A stretch of DNA of 64,000 bases, taken from positions 96,511-160,510 of the forward strand of contig JAJCYA010000002.1 of NCBI GenBank assembly GCA_029263095.1, written 5' to 3'. Below the pieces are notes generated by a model. That model was not told the origin of the DNA and did no database searches. It worked only from the letters and a program-made list of their open reading frames with translations. This DNA comes from Acidimicrobiia bacterium (GTDB lineage Bacteria > Actinomycetota > Acidimicrobiia > Spongiisociales > UBA11373). A program made the translations under genes and the position numbers. Each line of letters begins with the position of its first letter. Positions within the stretch are counted from its first letter, which is position 1. Below, in pieces: positions 31,488 to 41,015 of the stretch.

Positions 31488-34400
31488 TCAGCTGAGCACG
31501 GCCCCCGAACCGAGCACCTCCCGCAGCTCGGCGTAGAGCGCGGTGCGAGGCTCGACGCCGTGGTCTACCCCCAGCCGCACGACGGTGTCGCTCCCCTCGC
31601 CGCTGAGATGCATGTACACCGGTGTCTTTCCGGGATGGTTGGCAAGGATGTTCTTCAACTCGGTGACCAGATCCTGAGACATCCGCACTGCCGGGATTCG
31701 CAACCGGACGACCTGCTCGGGGCTCAGATCGGGCTCTGAGATCCGCTGAGCAATCAGTTTTACGCCGTCACCTCGTTGATCGACGCGACCCGCCACGACC
31801 AGAACAGCATCGTCGCGCACGAGCGGACCCGACTCCTGGACCGTACGAGGGAAGGTCACGACCTCGACCGAACCTTCGAGATCCTCCAGCTGGAAGAAGA
31901 GCATCATGTCACCCTTGCGGGTGTAGCGCCGTGACACGGACCCGACGAGACCCCCAACCACCACGTTGGCCCCGTCGGCCTCGTCGTACAGCCCTGGAAT
32001 CGCGGTCGTCACAAGCGAACGGAGGGTGGTGCCCACGCTGAGCAGCGGATGGTCCGAGACGTACAGGCCGAGCATTTCCTTCTCGAAGGCGAGCTTGGTG
32101 CGTTGATCCCACTCCATCGCAGGTACTTCCACTGCGCCGGACTGGACAGACGGTTCGTCTGATCCGAATAGGGAGTATTGACCCATGTCCTCTGCCCTAC
32201 GACGCGTCACGACGGCGTCGAGCATCTGCTCATACACGGCAATCAACCCTTTGCGAGGGAGACCGGTGGCGTCGTAGGCCCCTGCCTTGATCAGCGATTC
32301 GATCGTCCGTTTGTTGAGCGCGGCAAGGTCGACCCGATCCAGGAAGTCTTGAAATGAGTCGTACGCGCCGTTCTTCTTGCGCTCTCGAGTGATGAGTTCA
32401 ACTACACCTTCGCCGACGTTGCGAATCGCCGACAGGCCGAAGGGGACGGTGCCGTCGCGCGCCACAAAATCCGATTCGGACGAGTTGACGTCGGGTACCA
32501 GGACCTTGACGCCCATCGTCCGACATTCGTTCAGGTAGACGGCAGTCCGATCCTTGTTACTCTTCGACGAAGTGAGCAATGCCGCCATGTACTCGGCGGG
32601 ATGGTGCGCCTTGAGCCAAGCTGTCTGGTAGGCAACCAGCGCATAGCCGGTGGCATGGGCCTTATTGAAGCCGTAGCCGGCGAAGTGAGAGATGAGGTCG
32701 AAGATCTCCTTGCCGAGTTCGCGCGGATGTCCCTGGACCACCGAGCCTTCGACAAACAACTCCTCCTGCTCGGCCATGACCGCCGGAATCTTCTTGCCCA
32801 TCGCCTTCCGGAGCCGGTCGGCCTCGATCATCGAGAACCCAGCCATCACCTGGGCCGCCTGGAGGACCTGCTCCTGATAGACCATGATCCCGTACGTGCC
32901 CGACAGCACCGGTTCCAGGTCGGCATGTGGGTATTCGACTGGCGCAAGGCCGTTCTTGCGATCGGCGTACATGTTGTGAGTGCCGGCACCCAACGGTCCC
33001 GGTCGGTACAAAGAGATGAGAGCGATCAAGTCGTCGAACCGATCGGGTCGAAGATTCCGCATGAGGGCTCGCATCCCCGACCCCTCCATCTGGAACACTC
33101 CCATTGACTCCCCGCGGGAGAGCATTCCATACACCTCGGGATCATCGAGCGGAACCGAATCGATATCGGGACGAGCGTCTCCGGATGCCTCAATCAGGTC
33201 GAGTGCCCTTTCAATTGTCGAGAGGTTGCGCAGACCGAGAAAGTCCATCTTGAGCAGGCCCAGCTGTTCGATGGCGTGCATCTCGAACTGGGTGACTACC
33301 TCGTTGTCCTCGCCCTTCTGCTGGATCGGAACGATGTCCATCAACGGCTGCGGTGAGATCACGACGGCAGCAGCGTGAATCGAGTCCTGCCGACGCAAGC
33401 CCTCGAGCCCGCGCGCAGTGTCGATCACCTTGGCTGCGTCGGGATCTGACGCATAGACCTCTCGCAGCCCGACCGCTGCCGTGTGATGATCTCGAACGAC
33501 ATCGTCGGCATCAGCTCCCGGCGTGGTCAAAGCCTGTTCGAGGGTCGCCTCGCGCCCAAGGATCGGTGGAGGCATCGCCTTGGCGATCCGGTCGCCGAGG
33601 CCGTAGGGGAAGCCGAGCACGCGGGCGCTGTCCCGAATCGCCTGGCGACCCTTGATGGTCGAAAAGGTGATGATCTGTGCGACGTGGTCGGATCCGTAAC
33701 GCTCTGCCGCGTACCGAATGACATCGCTGCGGTATCGCTCGTCGAAGTCCATATCGATGTCGGGCATCTCGCGGCGTCCCGGGTTGAGGAACCGCTCGAA
33801 GATGAGCCCGAATGCGAGTGGATCGATATCGGTGATGCGTAGGCAATACGACACAATTGACCCGCCGGCCGACCCTCTTGCCGGGCCCACCCTGATCCCG
33901 TTGTCGCGGGCGTAGCGAATCAAATCCCACACGATGAGAAAGTAGGCGGGGAACCCCATCTTCTCGATGACTTCGAGTTCGTAGTCGAGCCGCTCCACCA
34001 CCTCGGCCGGGATTGGATCGCCATACCGGAACCGGGCCCCCTTTAGGACGAGGTCTCGCAAGTACGAGGCCTCGGTCTCGCCGTCCGGCACCGGGAAGTG
34101 AGGCAGCAGAATGTTGCCGAACTCCATTGCCACATCGGCACGTTCGGCGATGAGCAGCGTGTTGTCACACGCCCCGGGGAAACCGTCGCTCGGAAACAGG
34201 GCCCGCATCTCTTGGGCGGACTTCACGTAGTAGCCCGATCCCTGGAACTTGAATCGCTTCTCGGCCGCCATCTCCGAACCCGTCTGGATGCACAGCAACG
34301 CGTCATGGGCTTCGGCTTCGGCGGCCGTCGTGTAGTGACAGTCGTTGGTGGCGAGTAGAGGCGCCCCGATCTGCCGCGAGATCGCCAACAGGTCGGGTAG

Positions 34401-35018
34401 CACCTTCCGCTGTGCTTCGACCCCGTGGTCCATCACTTCGACGAAGAAGTTCTCCTTGCCAAAGATGTCTTGGTACATGGCCGCAGCCTCGACGGCGCCC
34501 TCGAAATCTCGCTCACCGCTCGTGTTGCCCTCCTCATCCGAGGCATCAGGCGCCAGCAGTTGGGGTACGTGTCCTCCGAGACAGCCGGTCGTGGCGATGA
34601 TCCCCTCGGCGTGAGCTTCTAGGAGCTCACGATCCATACGCGGCTTGTAGTAGAAGCCCTCGAGGTAGGCCTTGCTCGACAGCCTGATGAGGTTCTCGTA
34701 TCCAGTCTGGGATGTGGCCAGCATCGTGATGTGGTATCTGACGTCGTCGCGCCTAGGGGGCCGATCGAACCGGGAACCGGGTGTCAGGTAGCCCTCCATA
34801 CCGATCACCGGCGTTATGCCTGCATCAGTGGCCTGCCGGTAGAAGTCCACCGCCCCGTAGAGAACGCCGTGATCGGTCAGACCCACGGCCGGTTGATCGT
34901 CGGCCACCGCTGCCGCGATCACGTCGCCGACGCGGGCAGCCCCATCGAGCATCGAGTATTCAGTGTGGAGGTGCAGGTGAGCGAATCTGCTGCTGCTTCC
35001 CCTGCTGCTGGCTGGCAC
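31488..35018 (-). CDS. dnaE: DNA polymerase III alpha subunit
   Basis: DnaE is the replicative polymerase. The 1176-residue length fits DnaE1. It starts with the PHP domain (FAHLHLHTEYSMLDGA, GLTDHG, TGCLGG), has the palm with GPARGSAGGSIVSYCL and the catalytic PDIDMDFDERYR, then the fingers (FQMEGSGM, GYGFNKAHATGYALVAYQTAWLK), tandem HhH region (NVGEGVVELI) and a C-terminal OB-fold (VVVGGLVGSVSRRYTRKGDMMLFFQLED). PHP-domain metal residues look intact, so it may carry proofreading or polymerase-stabilising activity like mycobacterial DnaE1, consistent with no separate exonuclease here. GTG at 35018 has AGGAG 5 nt upstream. The rluA-family gene ends 84 nt upstream. Confidence 0.98.
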   Translation of the reverse strand: MPASSRGSSSRFAHLHLHTEYSMLDGAARVGDVIAAAVADDQPAVGLTDHGVLYGAVDFYRQATDAGITPVIGMEGYLTPGSRFDRPPRRDDVRYHITMLATSQTGYENLIRLSSKAYLEGFYYKPRMDRELLEAHAEGIIATTGCLGGHVPQLLAPDASDEEGNTSGERDFEGAVEAAAMYQDIFGKENFFVEVMDHGVEAQRKVLPDLLAISRQIGAPLLATNDCHYTTAAEAEAHDALLCIQTGSEMAAEKRFKFQGSGYYVKSAQEMRALFPSDGFPGACDNTLLIAERADVAMEFGNILLPHFPVPDGETEASYLRDLVLKGARFRYGDPIPAEVVERLDYELEVIEKMGFPAYFLIVWDLIRYARDNGIRVGPARGSAGGSIVSYCLRITDIDPLAFGLIFERFLNPGRREMPDIDMDFDERYRSDVIRYAAERYGSDHVAQIITFSTIKGRQAIRDSARVLGFPYGLGDRIAKAMPPPILGREATLEQALTTPGADADDVVRDHHTAAVGLREVYASDPDAAKVIDTARGLEGLRRQDSIHAAAVVISPQPLMDIVPIQQKGEDNEVVTQFEMHAIEQLGLLKMDFLGLRNLSTIERALDLIEASGDARPDIDSVPLDDPEVYGMLSRGESMGVFQMEGSGMRALMRNLRPDRFDDLIALISLYRPGPLGAGTHNMYADRKNGLAPVEYPHADLEPVLSGTYGIMVYQEQVLQAAQVMAGFSMIEADRLRKAMGKKIPAVMAEQEELFVEGSVVQGHPRELGKEIFDLISHFAGYGFNKAHATGYALVAYQTAWLKAHHPAEYMAALLTSSKSNKDRTAVYLNECRTMGVKVLVPDVNSSESDFVARDGTVPFGLSAIRNVGEGVVELITRERKKNGAYDSFQDFLDRVDLAALNKRTIESLIKAGAYDATGLPRKGLIAVYEQMLDAVVTRRRAEDMGQYSLFGSDEPSVQSGAVEVPAMEWDQRTKLAFEKEMLGLYVSDHPLLSVGTTLRSLVTTAIPGLYDEADGANVVVGGLVGSVSRRYTRKGDMMLFFQLEDLEGSVEVVTFPRTVQESGPLVRDDAVLVVAGRVDQRGDGVKLIAQRISEPDLSPEQVVRLRIPAVRMSQDLVTELKNILANHPGKTPVYMHLSGEGSDTVVRLGVDHGVEPRTALYAELREVLGSGAVLS

Positions 35019-35102
35019 TCATGCTCCTGCGAATTACAGACGTGTCAGTCGACGATACCAGCCGACCGGAGGCGCGTTCTCGACGGGTTGCGGCACCCCC
35101 CG

Positions 35103-35984
35103 TCATTCCGCCGCAGGCAGCGCGGACTTCAGATCCTCGGGGAGAGGACACTCGAAATCGACCTCCCCGCCGGTCACCGGGTGGATGAAGGCGAGTCGGG
35201 TCGCGTGCAGAAATAGCCTGTGGCGGCCTGCACCGGTGCCGTATGTCCTGTCACCTGCGACCGGTAGTCCGATCGATGACAGGTGGACCCTGATTTGATG
35301 GGTTCTGCCGGTCTCGAGTGTCACTCTCAACAGAGCCCCGCCGCTCCAAGACCGTTCTACGCGGTAGTGCGTGACCGCCGGTCGTCCGTCGGGGTCGACC
35401 CGCATCCTGGTGGGACGACGTGGGTCGCGCGAGATCGGCGCCTCGATCGTTGCGGTTGGTGCGGCCGGCATCCCACTGACGAGACAGAGATACTCCCGAG
35501 TCACTTTGTGATCCTTGATTGCCGCCGACAGGCCGACATAGGTCTCAGCCGTCAGAGCAACCACCAACAGGCCGCTGGTATCTCGATCCAGACGATGGAC
35601 TATCCCCCACCGGTCCTCGGCCCCGACGCCTCGAATGCGGGGCCATCTGTGGAGAAGTCCTGCGGCCAGAGTCCCGGTCTGGCGCCCCGCCCCAGGATGT
35701 GTGACCACACCGGCCGGCTTATCGACAATGGCGAGGTAGCGGTCCTCGAACACCACCCTAAAGGGAACGGCTTCGGGCTCGAGAGGAGTGTGAGAAGTTG
35801 GTATCTCACCAGTGAACGCATCGCCGACACGGACTGGGTGCCTCGGCTCAATCGATTCACCATTCAGCGAAACGGTTCTCCTCTCGATCGCAAGGCGGGC
35901 CGCGGCCCTGCTCCGCCCGCTCAGGTGGGCGAGCACTTTGTCTGCTCTGTCCCCATCCCACTCGGGCGGGACCGACCAGCTCAT
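35103..35984 (-). CDS. RluA/RluD-family pseudouridine synthase
   Basis: Converts uridine to pseudouridine in rRNA or tRNA. The 293-residue protein has an N-terminal S4 RNA-binding domain (RADKVLAHLSGRSRAAARLAIERRTVSLNG), the catalytic motif HRLDRDTSGLLVVA with the nucleophilic Asp, REYLCLVSG and the TGRTHQIRVHLSSIGLPVAGDRTYG signature. It is closest in layout to RluD (23S rRNA helix 69), but the target cannot be fixed from sequence. ATG at 35984 overlaps the lspA stop as ATGA; the two genes are likewise adjacent in Mycobacterium and many bacteria. Confidence 0.93.
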   Translation of the reverse strand: MSWSVPPEWDGDRADKVLAHLSGRSRAAARLAIERRTVSLNGESIEPRHPVRVGDAFTGEIPTSHTPLEPEAVPFRVVFEDRYLAIVDKPAGVVTHPGAGRQTGTLAAGLLHRWPRIRGVGAEDRWGIVHRLDRDTSGLLVVALTAETYVGLSAAIKDHKVTREYLCLVSGMPAAPTATIEAPISRDPRRPTRMRVDPDGRPAVTHYRVERSWSGGALLRVTLETGRTHQIRVHLSSIGLPVAGDRTYGTGAGRHRLFLHATRLAFIHPVTGGEVDFECPLPEDLKSALPAAE

Positions 35985-36463
35985 CGCTCTGCGAAGGCGA
36001 ACCACAGAGCGAGAATCGCGCCGATCGTGATCGCGGAGTCAGCCACGTTGAAAGCAGGGAAGAACGAGAAATCGACGAAGTCGACAACGCCTCCGTCCAG
36101 GAACCCGTCGCCCCGGAAGATGCGATCGGCGAGGTTTCCCAGTGCTCCGCCCAGCACCAAGCCCAAAGCAATCGTCTCACCGGTGTTGTTCACCTTGACG
36201 GCCACCACGAAGATGAATACCGCTGCCGCGATGGCGATGAGAGCGATAAGGGAACCGGAACCGTCGAGCATCGAGAACGCGGCGCCGAAGTTCGCTACGT
36301 ACCGCAGCTGAAGGAAGCCGTCGATCAGAACGATGGGCTCGCCCGGCAGCGTTGCTACCACCCACCACTTTACGAGTTGGTCTACGACGAGAACGGCCGC
36401 TCCGACTGCCAGAGCGAGGCGACGGGTCCTCAGTACCGTGCTGCTGAGCACGTGACGCACCAT
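35981..36463 (-). CDS. lspA: Lipoprotein signal peptidase (signal peptidase II)
   Basis: LspA cleaves signal peptides from diacylglyceryl-modified prolipoproteins in the membrane. Of the four membrane helices, the first contains VVDQLVKWWV; the two catalytic aspartates are in GNLADRIFRG and FPAFNVADSAI, and NFGAAFSML is the conserved loop. The start is uncertain: ATG at 36463 overlaps the DksA-like gene by 34 bp and gives 160 residues; a GTG a few codons later is possible. Followed by the pseudouridine synthase with a 4-bp overlap. Confidence 0.95.
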   Translation of the reverse strand: MVRHVLSSTVLRTRRLALAVGAAVLVVDQLVKWWVVATLPGEPIVLIDGFLQLRYVANFGAAFSMLDGSGSLIALIAIAAAVFIFVVAVKVNNTGETIALGLVLGGALGNLADRIFRGDGFLDGGVVDFVDFSFFPAFNVADSAITIGAILALWFAFAER

Positions 36464-36804
36464 CTTGTATGCGGCAGCGCCTCGAGACGGGCAACCGGGA
36501 TTGCCGTTCTGCACTCGGCGCAGAATCCGTAGGAGCCATCGCCGATCCGTTGCAGAGCATCTTCTGCCTGGGAGAGGAGGTCCTTGGCATTCTGGTGGAG
36601 CGACAGCTCCTTTTCGATCTCGAAAGCCAACGAACCACCTTCGGCAGTGTTCGGATCCGGGCTGCGCTCCGAGGAGGTCTCCGTCAAACGCAGCTCCTCT
36701 TGTTCGTCTTCGATCTCTCGAATGACATCGGTGAGGCGCGTCTGCTCGTCCTCCAACATCTTGCGGAAGCGCTTGAGTGTCGATGCGGCGAGGGCTCGAG
36801 CCAT
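36430..36804 (-). CDS. DksA/TraR-type C4 zinc-finger protein
   Basis: The 124-residue protein begins with a long helical region (TLKRFRKMLEDEQTRLTDVIREIED) and ends in a four-cysteine zinc finger FCAEC...WCVTC at ~96-120, with YGFCAECRTAIPVARLEALP as in DksA/TraR. DksA acts on RNA polymerase with ppGpp, but actinobacterial homologues (the RbpA/CarD context aside) are less well studied, so the role is open. Two adjacent ATGs (36807, 36804) follow GGAGG; the second has the better 5-nt spacing. Overlaps the start region of lspA, so they are probably co-transcribed. Confidence 0.85.
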   Translation of the reverse strand: MARALAASTLKRFRKMLEDEQTRLTDVIREIEDEQEELRLTETSSERSPDPNTAEGGSLAFEIEKELSLHQNAKDLLSQAEDALQRIGDGSYGFCAECRTAIPVARLEALPHTRWCVTCSAARY

Positions 36805-36844
36805 CATCTCCTCCGAGGGGCGAGCGACGATACCACGCAAATCG

Positions 36845-37150
36845 TCAATACTCGGTGTGTTTGCGGTCGATATCGCCGATCTGGAGCATTGCCGCCGCAG
36901 CACTCGCGGTAACACCGACGACGAGCACTCGCTTGCTCCGGGAAGCAGCACCCGCCACTACGGACCCTGAGCGCCCTCCAGCTGCCTGTGCAACGATGCC
37001 CGCTACGCGCCGATTCGCCTTGCCGCCCTCAGCCGGGGCGGCGGTCCGCACCTTGAGTGCGCCGGCGTGCTCTCCGACCACCTCGTCACTGCTCGCCCCA
37101 GGCACCACCCAGACGTCGATGACTACACCATCGGGATGCGGAGAGATCAT
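36845..37150 (-). CDS. DUF167/YggU-family protein
   Basis: The 101-residue product has the compact fold of the YggU family with VWVVPGASSDEVVGEHAGALKVRTAAPAEGGKANRR, the family signature, followed by a hydrophobic strand-helix. Function of the family is unknown. ATG at 37150 starts 8 residues before the core; the frame continues upstream into sequence unlike the family. In many bacteria yggU sits beside yggT (ylmG); here ileS separates them. It is divergent from the ileS leader. Confidence 0.88.
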   Translation of the reverse strand: MISPHPDGVVIDVWVVPGASSDEVVGEHAGALKVRTAAPAEGGKANRRVAGIVAQAAGGRSGSVVAGAASRSKRVLVVGVTASAAAAMLQIGDIDRKHTEY

Positions 37151-37282
37151 GCCCTGAACGTAGCGAATCCCTCGTCGTTGCCTTGTGCGGGCAAGTCGGC
37201 GCGGCCTGTTGGGCTCGTAGGAATCTGACCTGGCGCCAGAGACCGATGCCTGAGGACAGGTGCCTGCTACATTCCTGCGCCA

Positions 37283-37532
37283 CGGTGACGACGGGGACAC
37301 GTTGCCCGGGTTGCGGATCAGAGCGAGCCGGCAGATGGTGAAAGGCCGGTGTTCCGCCTCGAGCAGATATCACCCCGGAACCGCGAGCAGAAAGGGCCAC
37401 CGGCCCGAGTAGATCTCGTCGGCCTAGCCCTCCGAGATGGGCACCAGAAGTGGTCGTGCTCCGCACGACAAGCCGGGTGGTACCGCGGGTCACTACTCGT
37501 CCCGGCGGCATTGACGCCGACCGAGGACCGAC
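37283..37532 (+). promoter_or_regulatory. T-box riboswitch of ileS (translational, actinobacterial type)
   Basis: The 250-nt leader carries the T-box core GGGTGGTACCGCGG at 37475-37488, which pairs with the 3' end of uncharged tRNA. A hairpin GCCGGTG...CACCGGC with inner GTTCCG...CGGAAC (about 37344-37400) presents AGATATCACC, where ATC at 37369-37371 is the likely Ile specifier codon. The short specifier stem is typical of actinobacterial ileS T-boxes, which control ribosome access rather than termination; the ileS site GAGGA lies right after the T-box core and no poly-T terminator is seen. A TACATT at 37268-37273 may be the -10 box. Uncharged tRNA-Ile should switch ileS on. Confidence 0.93.
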
Positions 37533-40500
37533 ATGACTACCCAGCGCCCATTTGAGCGGGTTTCCGCAGATGTCTCCTTCCCCGAATCCGAGAAGCGGAT
37601 TCTCGAGCTGTGGAAAGAGATCGACGCATTCGCGACGTCGGTCGAGCAGCGTCCGGCATCCTCAGAGTTTTCGTTCTACGACGGTCCACCCTTTCCGACG
37701 GGCAGTCCTCACTACGGCAACCTTCTCGCAGGTGTCCTCAAGGACATAGTGCCCCGGTACTGGACGATGCGCGGGCACCGCGTCGAGCGACGTTTCGGCT
37801 GGGACACCCACGGTCTTCCGATCGAACTCGAAGTCCAAAAGGAACTCGGACTCTCCGGTCCCCCCGAGATCCTCGAATACGGCGTCGCCGAGTTCAATGA
37901 AGCGTGCCGTAGCCGAGTCATGAGCAACACCGAAGTGTGGGAGACCATCACGCAGCGGATCGGCCGGTGGGTGGACTTCGAAGACGACTACAAGACGATG
38001 GATCCGGACTTCATGGAATCCGTGTGGTGGGTCTTCAAGCAACTGTGGGACAAGGGACTCGTGTACAAGGCCTTCAAGGTGCTTCCGTACTCCTGGGGCG
38101 CCGCAACGCCGCTCTCCAACCACGAGGTAAACCTGGGCCAATACCGCGAGGTCGAAGACCCATCGATCACGGTTCGACTGAAGGTGACCGAATCGTCGGG
38201 CCCGGCCGAACCGGGGGATTACCTACTCATCTGGACGACGACTCCGTGGACTATGCCCTCCAACCTGGGCGTCGCAGTCGGGCCGGATATCCAATATGTC
38301 CGTATCGACGCGCCGATCGATTCGTATGACGGCCGGTACTGGATCGCCGCCGATCTCGTCGACTCGTATTGGGAAGCCCCTCCCGCCCCGTCGGCGGGCG
38401 CCGCGGGTACCGAGCTTCTGGGGACCCGCTACAGCCCGGTATTCGACTACTTCGCCGACAAGGCGAGTGAGGGAGCCTTCGTCGTAGTTGCCAGCGACGA
38501 AACTTCCACTGGGGAGGGCACCGGTCTGGTGCATATGGCACCGGCGTACGGGGAAGCCGACTTCGACGCGTTCCGCGCCGCCGGCCTCGATGTGATCGTC
38601 GACCCGGTGGACCAGGTCGGCAACTTCACAGCAGAGGTGCCTCCGGTCGCTGGCATGAACGTCAAGGAGGCAGATGCCCCGCTTCTCGAACTCCTCGCCC
38701 AAACAGGTGACCTGGTCCGCAGCGAACGAACGGTCCATTCCTATCCGTTCTGCTGGCGCACCGACACGCCACTCATATACAAGGCAATCCCGACCTGGTT
38801 CGTAGCGGTCGAGCAGTTTCGAGATCGGATGGCCGAACTGAACGAGACCATCCACTGGGTCCCGGAGCATGTGGGAGTCGGCCGATTCGGCAACTGGCTC
38901 GAGAACGCCAGGGACTGGGCGATCAGCCGCAACCGGTTCTGGGGATCATGCCTCCCGGTATGGGAGTGCGAGGAGTGCGAACACCGGGTGTGTATCGGTT
39001 CGGTCGCTGAATTGGAGGAGTACTCGGGGGTGTTGGTGGCCGACCTCCACAAGCACATAGTCGATGAGGTCTCGTTCGCGTGCTCCGAGTGCGGTGCAAC
39101 GATGCTGCGGACTCCGGAAGTACTCGACGTGTGGTTCGAGTCGGGTGCGATGCCGTACGGGCAGTACCACTACCCGTTCGAGAACAAGGAGCGTTTCGAG
39201 GCGCGCTTCCCCGCCGACTACATCGCTGAGGGGCTCGACCAAACCCGCGGCTGGTTCTACACGCTGATGATCCATTCCACGGCGATCTTCGATTCGGCGC
39301 CATTTCAGAACTGCGTCGTAAACGGAATGATCCTGGCCGAGGACGGCCGCAAGATGTCCAAGAGTCTCAAGAACTACCCGGATCCGTTGGCACTGCTGGA
39401 CGCCACCGGCGCTGACGCTCTTCGAGCATTTCTCATCAACTCGCCGGTGGTCCGCGCCGAGCCGCTGCGGTTTGCGGAACGCGGTGTGCGCGAGGTGGTG
39501 CGTACGGTGCTTCTCCCCTACTGGAACGCCTACTCGTTCTTCACCACCTATACCGCAGCCGAAGGCCTTACCGCAGGCGACCTGACCGATGCACCTCCCG
39601 CCGACCAGCGGCCCGAGATCGATCGCTGGATCCTGTCGGTCCTCCAAAGCCTTGTGAGACAAGTCAATCAGGAGATGGAGGGCTACTACCTCTACAACGT
39701 CATCCCCCCCCTGATTCGCTTCGTCGACGATCTCACCAACTGGTACATCCGCCGATCGCGGCGCCGTTTCTGGGCAGCGCGATCGGATGGTGACGAGATG
39801 TCGACAGACTCCAAAGCGGCCTTCGCGACGCTCTACGACGTCCTGGGCACCTTCGCCAAGTTGATGGCACCTGTGCTGCCCTTTGTGACCGAGACGATGT
39901 ACCAAGGCCTGGTCGTCTCGCAACGGCCCGATGGCGAGACCGGACCCGCCAGCGTCCATCACGAGGACTATCCCGAGGCGATCGAGGACATGATCAACAC
40001 GACTCTCGAAGAGCAGATGGGGGCGGTCCGGGCTGCGGTCTCACTCGGACGGGGATTGAGGGTCGCCGAGGGCCTCAAGACCAGGCAACCCCTCGCCAGG
40101 GTCACGATCGTGAGCCACGACACCCGCGTTCGCGCAGCCATCGATGCCCACGCCGATCTCATCGCAGAGGAACTCAACGTGAAGCTGGTCGAGACCTCGG
40201 CCGACGAGACCAGCCTGGCCCACCTCCGTCTCAAGCCGAACTTTCGGACGCTCGGTCCGCGCTTCGGGTCTGCCATGAAGGAGGCCGCAAGCGCCATCGC
40301 GGCTCTCACACCCGACATCGTCGACCGCATCGTCGATGGCGGCGCGGCCGATGTGCTCGGCCAATCGGTCACTCTGGAGGATGTGATCGTGAGCCGTGAA
40401 GCGCGAGAGGGCTTCGCGGTTGCCACTGGTGACACCCTGAGTGTCGCTATCGACACTCAGCTCGACCAGGGTCTCCTGGTCGAAGGTATAGCCCGCGAAA

Positions 40501-40727
40501 TCGTCAAGGCGGTACAGGGGCTTCGACGCAGTGCCGGTCTCGATGTTTCCGATCGAATCATCCTCCACTGGGCCTCAGAGCACCCGGACGTTCTCGCCGC
40601 AATGGAGATTCACGGCGCATGGGTAGCGTCGGAGACTCTGGCAACGAAGATGGTCGGCGACGGTACCGGGGCAATGATCACCCTGGCCAACGAAACCACG
40701 ATCGCCCTGGCGGTCGAAGGGGCCTAG
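37533..40727 (+). CDS. ileS: Isoleucyl-tRNA synthetase
   Basis: IleS attaches isoleucine to tRNA-Ile. The 1064-residue protein has the class I HIGH-type motif PPFPTGSPHYGN (near residue 55), the editing domain with TTPWTMPSNLGVAVG, VDPVDQVGNF, LDQTRGWFYTLM, the KMSKS motif in GRKMSKSLKNYPDP and an anticodon domain. CEECEH and CSEC pairs lie in the catalytic insertion. Length and motif spacing are those of the type 2 (eukaryote-like) IleS, the branch that includes mupirocin-resistant enzymes and mycobacterial IleS. ATG at 37533 has GAGGA 7 nt upstream. It is transcribed alone and ends 25 nt from yggT. Confidence 0.98.
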   Translation: MTTQRPFERVSADVSFPESEKRILELWKEIDAFATSVEQRPASSEFSFYDGPPFPTGSPHYGNLLAGVLKDIVPRYWTMRGHRVERRFGWDTHGLPIELEVQKELGLSGPPEILEYGVAEFNEACRSRVMSNTEVWETITQRIGRWVDFEDDYKTMDPDFMESVWWVFKQLWDKGLVYKAFKVLPYSWGAATPLSNHEVNLGQYREVEDPSITVRLKVTESSGPAEPGDYLLIWTTTPWTMPSNLGVAVGPDIQYVRIDAPIDSYDGRYWIAADLVDSYWEAPPAPSAGAAGTELLGTRYSPVFDYFADKASEGAFVVVASDETSTGEGTGLVHMAPAYGEADFDAFRAAGLDVIVDPVDQVGNFTAEVPPVAGMNVKEADAPLLELLAQTGDLVRSERTVHSYPFCWRTDTPLIYKAIPTWFVAVEQFRDRMAELNETIHWVPEHVGVGRFGNWLENARDWAISRNRFWGSCLPVWECEECEHRVCIGSVAELEEYSGVLVADLHKHIVDEVSFACSECGATMLRTPEVLDVWFESGAMPYGQYHYPFENKERFEARFPADYIAEGLDQTRGWFYTLMIHSTAIFDSAPFQNCVVNGMILAEDGRKMSKSLKNYPDPLALLDATGADALRAFLINSPVVRAEPLRFAERGVREVVRTVLLPYWNAYSFFTTYTAAEGLTAGDLTDAPPADQRPEIDRWILSVLQSLVRQVNQEMEGYYLYNVIPPLIRFVDDLTNWYIRRSRRRFWAARSDGDEMSTDSKAAFATLYDVLGTFAKLMAPVLPFVTETMYQGLVVSQRPDGETGPASVHHEDYPEAIEDMINTTLEEQMGAVRAAVSLGRGLRVAEGLKTRQPLARVTIVSHDTRVRAAIDAHADLIAEELNVKLVETSADETSLAHLRLKPNFRTLGPRFGSAMKEAASAIAALTPDIVDRIVDGGAADVLGQSVTLEDVIVSREAREGFAVATGDTLSVAIDTQLDQGLLVEGIAREIVKAVQGLRRSAGLDVSDRIILHWASEHPDVLAAMEIHGAWVASETLATKMVGDGTGAMITLANETTIALAVEGA

Positions 40728-40752
40728 AAGACAGCTCCCCGATATCCTCTTC

Positions 40753-41007
40753 TCAGTTGCAGATCGCTCCGGTGAGAAGGCTGAGACCGAGAAGAAGGAT
40801 GATCGGGCTGAGATCGAGGCCGACCCCTCCCAATCGAACCGGCGGAATCATCGCACGCAACGGTGCCAACACCGGTTCGGTAGCCGACCGCAGCACAGAC
40901 CTCATCCGGGCCAAAGGGTGGTCGTAGGACACCGGAATCCACTCCATGACGATCCTCGCCACAACGACGATCCAATAGACCTGAAGAGCTACACAGAGGA
41001 TGTTCAC
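40753..41007 (-). CDS. yggT: YggT/YlmG-family membrane protein
   Basis: The 84-residue product has two hydrophobic segments (residues ~3-23 and ~64-82) around PLARMRSVLRSATEPVLAPLRAMIPPVRLGGVGLDLSPII, the YggT signature. In bacteria and plastids YlmG proteins affect nucleoid and division organisation; here it is the last gene of the division cluster, 8 nt after sepF. GTG at 41007 has GAG upstream. The usual following gene divIVA is absent; the convergent ileS comes next. Confidence 0.93.
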   Translation of the reverse strand: MNILCVALQVYWIVVVARIVMEWIPVSYDHPLARMRSVLRSATEPVLAPLRAMIPPVRLGGVGLDLSPIILLLGLSLLTGAICN

Positions 41008-41015
41008 AGGTGCTC

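Noticed and set aside
35283-36311. 342-codon plus-strand frame over the pseudouridine synthase and lspA
   Set aside because: Antisense shadow; both opposite genes have full family signatures and coupled starts.
38946-39962. 338-codon minus-strand frame inside ileS
   Set aside because: Antisense shadow of a highly conserved gene with strong codon bias.
40728-40752. Bidirectional terminator between ileS and yggT
   Set aside because: Only AGAAGA/TCTTCT arms around a 16-nt loop are seen, extending into yggT; too weak to call.
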